64,000 nt of DNA from Candidatus Harpocratesius repetitus (GTDB lineage: Archaea > Asgardarchaeota > Lokiarchaeia > Sigyniarchaeales > Promethearchaeaceae): contig JAIZWK010000001.1 of assembly GCA_021498095.1 (NCBI GenBank), positions 3,039,450-3,103,449 of the forward strand. The letters are read 5' to 3'. Both the position numbers and the translations under genes were made by a program. The notes under the pieces were generated by a model. The model saw nothing but the letters and a program-made list of their open reading frames with translations, made no database searches and had not been told where the DNA came from. Of the stretch, positions 48,628-56,534 are shown piece after piece. Positions within the stretch are counted from its first letter, which is position 1. Each line of letters begins with the position of its first letter.

Positions 48628-49890
48628 TTAAGAAGGAATTATTATTTTCAGTTTAATATCTTGTCCTGTTTCCGTTTTTACGGCTTCTTGTAATTCTTCA
48701 CGTTCAGATTTTACTTTGTTTAACAAATCTTTGTAATCGCGTCTGTATCTTGCAACATCATTTTCAAAATGTTCTAAATCAACTGTTGCAATGGAAATTT
48801 TTTCTTTTAAATCATTTCTTTGCGACTCAAGACCTTTGGATTTCATTAATTTTCGAATTTCTTCCTTTTTCTCTTCCAATTCCAAAATTTTCTGAATCTC
48901 GTGTTCAAGAGAATTATTTGAAACAATATCATTAATATTTTCGATAACACGTGTTTTTAGATCTGATTTTAATTGAAGAGAATCCTTTTCATCTTCTAGC
49001 ATTATCCTAGTTTTGATTAAAAGCTGACGTAGATGGGGGATTTTGGGTCCTTCACTTAATATTGCTGCAACAGAGTCCTTTAGATAAGGTTTCAGATCAG
49101 ATTCAGAAATATCACGAAGAGAAATAGTGCCTTTTTCTAAATATTTTTTCATTTTTTTAAAAGCTTTTTTAAATTTGAGTTTTTCTCTAAATTCGCGCTT
49201 AGCGATTTCCAGATCATGCTCGATTTTTTGGAATTTTTGTAAATCTGGATCCTCATTGAGTTTATCCAATTTTTCTTCCATATCTTTCAATTTTGATTTC
49301 ATAGATTCAAACGTAGATTCTAATTCATCTAATTTCTTTTTAGTTATTGCTAAACGCTCAATATTGTTCTGTAATAAGGGAATTCGTTTAAGTAAACTTT
49401 CTGCTTCTTTTCCATCTTGATAATTTTTCAACAAGAATTTGTTAATCTTTTGGCTGTAATTCCCAATTTTTCGCAGATGTAGATCTATTTCTTTAATTTC
49501 AAGTTTAAATTGTTTGTAAAATCGTCGAATTGTCTTTTTTCCTTGTGAATTATAAATAAAATAAACTTTCTTAACGCCATCATTAAATTTTTGACACGTT
49601 TCATAAGAAATGGAATTGTGGATAGTGGGAATTTGCATCTCATCAATTGAATTTAGCACAGTATCAACAAAACGCTCCATAATCTTCTGGGTTTTCTCAT
49701 CTAATTTTTCTTCGTCTTTTTCAGGTTTATAAGATCGCCAAGCTTTTAAAGCATTTTTAGCTTGAGCAACTTCATCAGCAATTTTAGCAAAAATTTTGGA
49801 TAGTAATTTATGTTCACGCTTAAATCGCTCTTGTAATTGTTCTAAATACCATGATTCCAAATCTACCAAATTCACTTCGAACATTTTCAA
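48628..49890 (-). CDS. Long coiled-coil protein
   Basis: A 420-residue protein made almost entirely of predicted coiled coil. Heptad-like stretches run from about residue 95 to the end (LLKRIPLLQNNIERLAITKKKLDELESTFESMKSKLKDMEEKLDKL; ILELEEKKEEIRKLMKSKG; ENDVARYRRDYKDLLNKVKSEREEL). No ATPase head or membrane helix is seen, so it is not an SMC/Rad50 protein. The first of a run of unknown, mostly coiled-coil genes (48628-54238), hinting at a structural or scaffold role. It lies about 200 bases upstream of the S13 operon on the same strand. Confidence 0.7.
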   Translation of the reverse strand: MKMFEVNLVDLESWYLEQLQERFKREHKLLSKIFAKIADEVAQAKNALKAWRSYKPEKDEEKLDEKTQKIMERFVDTVLNSIDEMQIPTIHNSISYETCQKFNDGVKKVYFIYNSQGKKTIRRFYKQFKLEIKEIDLHLRKIGNYSQKINKFLLKNYQDGKEAESLLKRIPLLQNNIERLAITKKKLDELESTFESMKSKLKDMEEKLDKLNEDPDLQKFQKIEHDLEIAKREFREKLKFKKAFKKMKKYLEKGTISLRDISESDLKPYLKDSVAAILSEGPKIPHLRQLLIKTRIMLEDEKDSLQLKSDLKTRVIENINDIVSNNSLEHEIQKILELEEKKEEIRKLMKSKGLESQRNDLKEKISIATVDLEHFENDVARYRRDYKDLLNKVKSEREELQEAVKTETGQDIKLKIIIPS

Positions 49891-49996
49891 CGATCAGTTT
49901 GAATAATTAAGGAGAATATATAAAACTTAATCACACTTAAAGAAATTCAAAAAAAAATTAGATTTTAAAAGTTAAAGCTAAAAAAATAACAAAAAA

Positions 49997-51748
49997 CTAT
50001 TCAGATTCCTTAATAAATTTACGTAATGCATCCATATCTATTCCTAAATAGCCTTGTTCAGCATACTCTTTTGCACGAATTCGATTCATCGATTTATCTT
50101 CATCACTGATGAATAGAATTCCTTTCTTAAGAAAGCCATCAATGTAATTTTGAAAATGCATTGTATCACTAATAAATTCATCAGATGGAGGTTCTTCATA
50201 TGTCTGAATTATTGGGTTTCCATTTTCATCGGCTTTCATACCTTTCATTCCTACAAAAAGTGCACCCAATGTTGCAATAAAGGGTAATTGATGAGCCATG
50301 TCGCTCATTTTTAAAAAGGCTTGAATATTCTTCATAGATAAATATTCTGATAGTAAATCGATATTAAATCCAAAACAACCACTATAGTGGGTTTTTAGAG
50401 TATTTTCAATACCTTCTTTTATTGCTTGAAGTCTTGCAAATTTATCGGTGGGAGACTTGCGGAATAATTCCCGATAATCCGCAGTATTAAGTAATTTCAT
50501 CGAATACTTTCCTTCATCATAACTCATTTCAACTAAAGCTTCATATGGTTTAGTTTCATCTTCGATATTATCTTGAAAAGTTACAATAAGTATCTTTTTA
50601 AAATAACGGGTAACAGTTTTGAATGCATTTGAAAATTCAGTGATACCTGTACCTAATTCCAATCCAAATAATTTCAGAAAAGAATTAATTAAAGAATCAG
50701 GACAAAAAGTTGATGAAAAAACAATTTCAAACAAATTTGAGAAAAAAGCGAACATTCCCATATCAGATTCACGAAAACGATTAAAATGGAATTTAAAACT
50801 TTTCATATCTAATACAGCCGTTCGTAATCCTGTTCTTTCATAAACTTTTCTCCCAATATCCAGAAGTGACAATTCTGGTTTTAGCACATCTTTAAAGATA
50901 TGATTTGGAAGTGCGGCGATCTTCATACGATTGTGATCTACCATTAATTTTATACCAAATAAAATCTTTTGATGATTTTCTGAAACCAAAATCATGTTCA
51001 TTAAAAGATCATCAAGTAGGGTTGTAACAATAATTAACCATTGTTGAACATCAACATTGTTCCAAGATTGAATCCATTTTTTCAAAGTTTTCAAATTAGA
51101 TTTATTATGTATATTTTGAGAAATAATATAATATTGTAAATTAGCAGGATCATCATTAAATCCTTCTAAAATGTAACCTTTCCACCGTAGAATTTTAGAA
51201 ATTGCCAAAAGAACGTTAGTGTTGAAGGAAGGAAGTTTTAATGATGCAATATCCTCTTTTAAAGTCCATGGTATTATTAAACTCCGTACATTCGAATATC
51301 CATATTTTGCTGAGAAGTATTCTTTTATTAATTGGTTGATTGGTTTCAGTTGTTTGATCGAAGTTTGAAGTTTTTCGAAAAATTCGCTTTTTTCTTGAAA
51401 TTCACTTATGAATTCTACTTCAAATTCTAAAAATGATTTTAATTCCCCCTTTTCATCTTGATCAGTAAATTTATCAATATGAATTATAAATCCATCAAGA
51501 ATATTCATAGACTTATCGATCAAAACAATAAGATTATCCTTAAATGGCTCTTTTTCATAGAAATAATGTAAAAGATTGTATACTTGGGTTAAATTCCATG
51601 AAATAGGTAATCCAGAATATAAAACCTTCGGAATAGTCACTTTTTCAAATGGATTTAAGGCAATTCGATTAAATATCTGAATAGAGAGCTCGACGGTTCT
51701 ATGGAATTTCTGAATTTCATTCAAACTTAAACAATTTTCCTTTAACAT
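49997..51748 (-). CDS. Large hypothetical protein
   Basis: A 583-residue soluble protein of unknown family. Alternating helices and strands throughout. The middle region LSLLDIGRKVYERTGLRTAVLDMKSFKFHFNRF, then MFAFFSNLFEIVFSSTFCPDSLINSFLKLF looks like a globular alpha/beta domain of the kind seen in Asgard regulatory proteins (a longin/Roadblock or heme-NO-like sensory fold is possible but unproven). The C-terminal 90 residues (ALFVGMKGMKADENGNPIIQTYEEPPSDEF) are less helical. It precedes the coiled-coil gene on the same strand and diverges from the next gene at 51908. Confidence 0.65.
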   Translation of the reverse strand: MLKENCLSLNEIQKFHRTVELSIQIFNRIALNPFEKVTIPKVLYSGLPISWNLTQVYNLLHYFYEKEPFKDNLIVLIDKSMNILDGFIIHIDKFTDQDEKGELKSFLEFEVEFISEFQEKSEFFEKLQTSIKQLKPINQLIKEYFSAKYGYSNVRSLIIPWTLKEDIASLKLPSFNTNVLLAISKILRWKGYILEGFNDDPANLQYYIISQNIHNKSNLKTLKKWIQSWNNVDVQQWLIIVTTLLDDLLMNMILVSENHQKILFGIKLMVDHNRMKIAALPNHIFKDVLKPELSLLDIGRKVYERTGLRTAVLDMKSFKFHFNRFRESDMGMFAFFSNLFEIVFSSTFCPDSLINSFLKLFGLELGTGITEFSNAFKTVTRYFKKILIVTFQDNIEDETKPYEALVEMSYDEGKYSMKLLNTADYRELFRKSPTDKFARLQAIKEGIENTLKTHYSGCFGFNIDLLSEYLSMKNIQAFLKMSDMAHQLPFIATLGALFVGMKGMKADENGNPIIQTYEEPPSDEFISDTMHFQNYIDGFLKKGILFISDEDKSMNRIRAKEYAEQGYLGIDMDALRKFIKESE

Positions 51749-51907
51749 TAAGTTTTGGTTATTTGAACTCTATAAAAAAACTTATTTTCATTTTCTTACT
51801 CAAATTATAGAAATGATGAGAAAAAATTTTTCTAAAAAAAGTTTTTAAAAAAGGAATTTATCTAAAATTAGATAAATACAAATTTTTGCAAACATTTTTG
51901 TAACTTA

Positions 51908-53149
51908 ATGAATTCCGGTGATATGAAAATAACAATTCCCTCTGAAATTGAAGAACAACTTATAAAAGACTATAATATTCTATTAAAAAATCCCAAACCG
52001 GAAGAGGAAGAACGCATTCATAACGAATTGTTACAAATATTTCAAAAATTATCAGTAAATTTGCCTCAAGATTCTGAAATTTGTGTTAAAAGCGAAGTCA
52101 TTCTCGAATTAATTCGTTCATGGGATCCATTAGATTATTGGTTTGTCGAACTCCCAGAATTACCAATAAAATTGAGGAATTTCCTGATTTCTTTTACTAA
52201 ATTTCAGGCACCAGATAATATAAAGAAATTACTTTCAACTGAAGCAAAAAAATTAACTAATCTTATTGGTCAAAAACCAGAAAAGAAAGAAACAAACAAA
52301 GAAGAGGAAATAATCGAATTAGAAAGCAATTTAGATAAAATTGAAAGTATAAAAGGGAATATGTCTGTTAGTTTTGAAGAATCAAATAGAATTAATAAAC
52401 GAATAGAAATTCTTCAAGAAAAAATGAAAAAATTGCAATTGAATGCTGTAAAAAAGCTAAAAACACCTACTATTACAGTACAAAACTTAAACGGAAACAA
52501 AAAACAACAAATTAAATCGAAGAATGAGCGGTTAAAACCACCTGTTCTTAAATTATCTCCTATTATTTCATCTAAATCAGAAAAATCCAAAAGAAAAATC
52601 ACAGAACCTAAAATTGCTTCTAAAGAAATTAAAATAAAAGTAGAACACCAAAAACAAAATGAAATTCAAAAACTAATAACAAATCAAGAACCAATAACAA
52701 ATCAAGAACTAAATCTAAATCAAAAAGCGGATACATTACCAGAAAATCAAATTCAGACATATAATAGAGCAGAAATAGAGCAGATTTTAGCATTAGAAGA
52801 GAATAACCCAACTGGTTCGTCCATATTAACTCAAATTTTTGTAAGAAAGATTGATTCTCTTCCTCATCCAGATATAATCATTAAAGATGAGTTTGAACCA
52901 AAAATACCAGCAATTTTAGACAAAAAGGCCAATAATGAACAAGATCCAGAAATATTATATCAAGAATTAATTCGGTTTAGAGCAAAAGTCTTTTATCTTC
53001 AATTAAAGCAGCAAAAAATTATCGAAAATGTTCAATCAGGAAATATATCTGAAGCACGATCTCAACTATATATAAAACAAAATAAAAAAGAATTAGCAGA
53101 ATTAGAAACAAAAATAGAAAAAATTGAAAATTCTCTTTTTTCACCTTAA
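51908..53149 (+). CDS. Coiled-coil protein with basic disordered middle
   Basis: A 413-residue protein. An N-terminal helical domain (about 1-110, MKITIPSEIEEQLIKDYNIL to FTKFQAPDNIKKLL) is followed by a Glu/Lys-rich coiled coil (about 130-180). A Lys-rich, Pro/Ser-containing disordered region carries short repeats (ITNQEPITNQELNLNQ). A C-terminal coiled coil ends in LAELETKIEKIENSLF. No enzymatic motif. The DNA of the NQE repeats is itself a short direct repeat near 52673-52715. It probably acts as a scaffold or linker, divergent from the 583-residue gene and followed by two further unknown genes. Confidence 0.7.
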   Translation: MNSGDMKITIPSEIEEQLIKDYNILLKNPKPEEEERIHNELLQIFQKLSVNLPQDSEICVKSEVILELIRSWDPLDYWFVELPELPIKLRNFLISFTKFQAPDNIKKLLSTEAKKLTNLIGQKPEKKETNKEEEIIELESNLDKIESIKGNMSVSFEESNRINKRIEILQEKMKKLQLNAVKKLKTPTITVQNLNGNKKQQIKSKNERLKPPVLKLSPIISSKSEKSKRKITEPKIASKEIKIKVEHQKQNEIQKLITNQEPITNQELNLNQKADTLPENQIQTYNRAEIEQILALEENNPTGSSILTQIFVRKIDSLPHPDIIIKDEFEPKIPAILDKKANNEQDPEILYQELIRFRAKVFYLQLKQQKIIENVQSGNISEARSQLYIKQNKKELAELETKIEKIENSLFSP

Positions 53150-53233
53150 ATTTTTACTGGTATAGTACAATTTATCTTCCAAAAGATTTTTTTTAATTAT
53201 TATATTATTAATTTGATAGAGGAAGGAATCACT

Positions 53234-53638
53234 ATGTCAAAAACTGAATTTATCACCGCATTAGAACAAGCATTTGCCGAGGGCATTCCCTTTATTGATT
53301 ATACTGAATTTTATACCTATGCTTTGATTCCTAAAGGTGGGCAATATCTTGAAATTTCATACGATTTTGAAGACCATGAAATTATGGAAAATCGAACTTT
53401 AGATCCTATTAAAGCATATAATAATTTTTGTGAAGAAGTTGAAAAGGCTTTAGCTGAAGAACTCGAACTCTTTTATCTGAATAAATGGCGTGATTTTAAA
53501 GCAAGTCTTTCAGGTGATGAAGCAGAAAAACTACCAAAGCTAATCGAAGAATTAGTTAAAAATTCTGATACATATGGAAAAGATATTCCTATTATTAAAT
53601 CACCGGATCAACTCGCTGTTTTAAAGGAAAAGTTATAA
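53234..53638 (+). CDS. Small acidic hypothetical protein
   Basis: A 134-residue protein with an N-terminal alpha/beta part (EFITALEQAFAEGIPFIDYTEFYTYALIPKGGQYLEISYDFED) and a helical C-terminal half (NFCEEVEKALAEELELFYLNKWRDFKASL). No known family. The ATG at 53234 is chosen because GAGGAAGGA stands seven bases before it; a TTG at 53213 would add seven residues. It is co-directional with its neighbours. Confidence 0.7.
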   Translation: MSKTEFITALEQAFAEGIPFIDYTEFYTYALIPKGGQYLEISYDFEDHEIMENRTLDPIKAYNNFCEEVEKALAEELELFYLNKWRDFKASLSGDEAEKLPKLIEELVKNSDTYGKDIPIIKSPDQLAVLKEKL

Positions 53639-53755
53639 ATAATTACTCTTTTTTAAATATCTCTATATATTCATCTATAATCTTTACTAAATATATGCAG
53701 TGATTCCTATCAAATTTGATTTCATCACTATACATTGCTAAAAAAGTTGATAAAT

Positions 53756-54238
53756 ATGGCAGAACCGGAACCAATTGGAAAAATAATGCGCAAAATCAAA
53801 TCGAAATGGGAAAAAGATCCAGAAGGATGGTCAGTAATTGGAAATATTGATAAAGATGGTAATCGTGAAATGTTTATAAATCAAGCACCAAATAGCTATT
53901 GGTTAAAAATGCGTACAATAACAGCTCATTCTCATATGGCATTTGGAAAGGAATTGCACAATATAGATGAAGAAATCAATGAGAAAATTTATGGAACTAA
54001 AAAACAACCAAAATTAATAAAAAGTAAGCAAGATCTCATTCAACTTTTTGGATTAATGACACCATCAGAAAAAGATATTCTTTATACAACCGGTGTTGAA
54101 AGATTTTCTCCACAACTTGCTCAAAATCAAAAAGAAAAAATCGAAGAAAAAGAAAATGAAGCAGACAAATTATATCGATTATATCTTCGAAAAAAATGGG
54201 AACGTGAACAAGAATTAAGGGAAAATATGTATCTTTAA
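53756..54238 (+). CDS. Hypothetical protein with charged C-terminal helix
   Basis: A 160-residue protein starting MAEPEPIGKIMRKIKSKWEKDPEGWSVIGNIDKDGNREMFI. The first half looks globular, and the last 45 residues are a highly charged helix (NQKEKIEEKENEADKLYRLYLRKKWEREQELRE). Unknown function. The frame is open from a TTG at 53735, but the ATG at 53756 is more plausible. Last of three co-directional unknown genes, convergent with purF across a 15-base gap. Confidence 0.65.
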   Translation: MAEPEPIGKIMRKIKSKWEKDPEGWSVIGNIDKDGNREMFINQAPNSYWLKMRTITAHSHMAFGKELHNIDEEINEKIYGTKKQPKLIKSKQDLIQLFGLMTPSEKDILYTTGVERFSPQLAQNQKEKIEEKENEADKLYRLYLRKKWEREQELRENMYL

Positions 54239-54253
54239 TCAATTAAAAATATA

Positions 54254-55741
54254 CTAAATTCGACCATCAGTCAAAAATTGCTTAGTTTTTTCGTGATTAA
54301 ACCAATATTTCCCATTTAGACAAGCTAAACAGAGATCTTTTTCAGGTAAATTAATCGCTTTAATTAAACCTTTAATGGAAAGATACTGCAAAGAATCCGC
54401 TCCAATTTCTTTTCGAATCAACTCGATTGCTTCTTCATAATTGTGTGACAATAGAATTTTCCGCCCAAAAATAAGTTCTTGGCGGCTAGGAAAATCAACC
54501 CCATAAAAACATGGATCAGCAATTGGAGGACTTGAAGATCGGACATGAACCTTTATTGCACCTGCCTCTCGAAGAAGACGGACAATTCGAGTCATTGTGG
54601 TTCCTCTTACGATAGAATCATCGAATAAAATCACTTCCTTATCCTTTATAATTGTAGCAACAGCATTTAACTTCATACGGACTAAATTCATTCGTTCAGC
54701 TTGACTGGGTGCAATAAAACTTCGAAAAACATATCGATTCTTCATTAATCCCTCATCATATGGAATATCAGATTCAGAAGCATATCCTAAGGCGGCAGAT
54801 CTCCCAGAATCAGGCACGGGAACAACAATAGCATTTGAAAACTTGCTTTTTTCTTCACGAGCTAGAATTCTTCCTAATTGTTCACGAGTTCGATGAACTG
54901 ATCTTTTGTCAATAATTGAGTCTCCACGTGCAAAATAGACATATTCAAAAATACAATGATGAGGTTGAACAGGAATCAGAATTTCTTGATGAAAAAAGTG
55001 ATCTTGATGAACATGTACTATTTCACCCGGTTCAACATCCCTGATTAAAGTACCTCCAAGAGAAGTAATTGCACAAGATTCAGAAGCTACAATATATAAT
55101 TCTGTATTCATAGATTTTACAATTCCAATGCAAAGCGGCTTATTTCCACTTCTATAAATGTAAATATCACCCTCATTAGTTAAAAGAATTAATGAAAATG
55201 CACCATCTAATAAACGAGTTGTAAATGTCAGATTCTCAACCCAATTTTCAGTAACCAAATGATTTGAAGCGAGTAAATTAGCGATAACCTCAGTATCACC
55301 ATTAGTTAGGAAAATTCGTCCTTTTGATTTAAGTTGTTCTTTCAAAATTGGATAATTAGTGATATTTCCGTTAAATGCAATAGAAAAGGGAGGAGCTTGT
55401 GTCGTCTCATAATGGAAAGGTTGAGCATTGAGAATATCCCCACTACCAGCAGTTCCATATCGTACATGTCCAATACCAACATTTCCCCAGAGTTTTGATA
55501 ATACTTCTTGAGTTAAAGCTTCAAAGACTAAACCTTCCTGCTTATACGTGTGAATGGTTTTATTGGCATCAACAATGCTTATCCCAGCAGCTTCTTGCCC
55601 CCGATGCTGAAGAGCCATTAAACCTTGAAAGATTGTTTGCGATACATGAACGGATGGATCTTTTGCTACAACTCCAATAATTCCACATTCTTCATGGGGA
55701 ACATCATCACTAGCTCTTTTTAATAAAAATTCACTTTTCAT
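54254..55741 (-). CDS. purF: Amidophosphoribosyltransferase
   Basis: A 495-residue PurF, first committed step of purine synthesis (PRPP + Gln to phosphoribosylamine). The N-terminal 18 residues look like a propeptide; cleavage would expose the nucleophile Cys in EECGIIGVVA. LQHRGQEAAGISI and RYGTAGSGDILNAQPF are glutaminase motifs, and VILFDDSIVRGTTMTRI is the PRPP loop. DLCLACLNGKYW near the C-terminus supplies cysteines for the [4Fe-4S] cluster of Bacillus-type enzymes. It is the last gene of the minus-strand purSL-purQ-purF run. Confidence 0.96.
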   Translation of the reverse strand: MKSEFLLKRASDDVPHEECGIIGVVAKDPSVHVSQTIFQGLMALQHRGQEAAGISIVDANKTIHTYKQEGLVFEALTQEVLSKLWGNVGIGHVRYGTAGSGDILNAQPFHYETTQAPPFSIAFNGNITNYPILKEQLKSKGRIFLTNGDTEVIANLLASNHLVTENWVENLTFTTRLLDGAFSLILLTNEGDIYIYRSGNKPLCIGIVKSMNTELYIVASESCAITSLGGTLIRDVEPGEIVHVHQDHFFHQEILIPVQPHHCIFEYVYFARGDSIIDKRSVHRTREQLGRILAREEKSKFSNAIVVPVPDSGRSAALGYASESDIPYDEGLMKNRYVFRSFIAPSQAERMNLVRMKLNAVATIIKDKEVILFDDSIVRGTTMTRIVRLLREAGAIKVHVRSSSPPIADPCFYGVDFPSRQELIFGRKILLSHNYEEAIELIRKEIGADSLQYLSIKGLIKAINLPEKDLCLACLNGKYWFNHEKTKQFLTDGRI

Positions 55742-55765
55742 TTTGATTACCTACTTATTTATCAG

Positions 55766-56533
55766 TTATAAATGATTTTGTGCATATTTCACAGCATTTT
55801 GAAAAATCTTCAATCCATTTTCTTCTGGTGCATTTCCACGAGTCCATTGAGGATGATTAAACTTAGTTAAATGACACTCTGGATGAGGCATCATTCCAAA
55901 AACTTGTCCTGTTTCATCACAAATTCCAGCGATTCCATCCGTAGATCCATTTGGATTATTAGGATATTCATTTGGATCATAGACAAAAGGAATCATACCT
56001 TTTTCCCATAATTGATCGATAATTGATTTGGATTTTGCCACAAAGCGTCCCTCTCCATGTCGAACAGGAATTTCTAATATTGGAGCATAATCTCTGGTCC
56101 ATATACATCGAGACTTTAAGGTCTTAAGTTTAACCCAACGATCTTCAAAGAATCCCGATTTATTTCCAATGAGTGAGACTGTCTGTTTGAATAATTCGCC
56201 TTGAAATCCAGGTAAGATTCCCATTTTCACCAAAACTTGAAATCCATTACAAACTCCAAAAATTAATTTACCATCTTCTATAAATTGGTTAAGGTCTTTG
56301 CGTAGAGTATATTTAAATTTGTTAGCTAAAACAGTTCCTGCACCTAAATAATCTCCAAAACTAAATCCTCCAGGAAACATCAATATTTGATAATTTTCTA
56401 ATGAATCGCGTTTGTGAATAAAATCATTAACATGAACCCTTTGAACAATATCTGCACCAGCCAATTCAAAGGCATATTGAGATTCATAATCTGAATTTAT
56501 ACCAAATCCTATCATTATACATACATTTACCAT
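55766..56533 (-). CDS. purQ: FGAM synthase glutaminase subunit PurQ
   Basis: Glutamine amidotransferase subunit of formylglycinamidine ribonucleotide synthase. MVNVCIMIGFGINSDYE starts the fold; the nucleophile Cys is in LIFGVCNGFQVLVKMGILPG, and the His/Glu pair lies in GMMPHPECHL. It transfers ammonia to PurL. The ATG at 56533 has GGAGGGG just upstream, inside the end of the purSL gene, so the two are translated together; an earlier start at 56554 is unlikely. Confidence 0.96.
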   Translation of the reverse strand: MVNVCIMIGFGINSDYESQYAFELAGADIVQRVHVNDFIHKRDSLENYQILMFPGGFSFGDYLGAGTVLANKFKYTLRKDLNQFIEDGKLIFGVCNGFQVLVKMGILPGFQGELFKQTVSLIGNKSGFFEDRWVKLKTLKSRCIWTRDYAPILEIPVRHGEGRFVAKSKSIIDQLWEKGMIPFVYDPNEYPNNPNGSTDGIAGICDETGQVFGMMPHPECHLTKFNHPQWTRGNAPEENGLKIFQNAVKYAQNHL

Positions 56534-56534
56534 T

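Noticed and set aside
52673..52715. Short direct repeats coding ITNQE
   Set aside because: Explained as a low-complexity linker inside a coiled-coil protein rather than a mobile or regulatory element.
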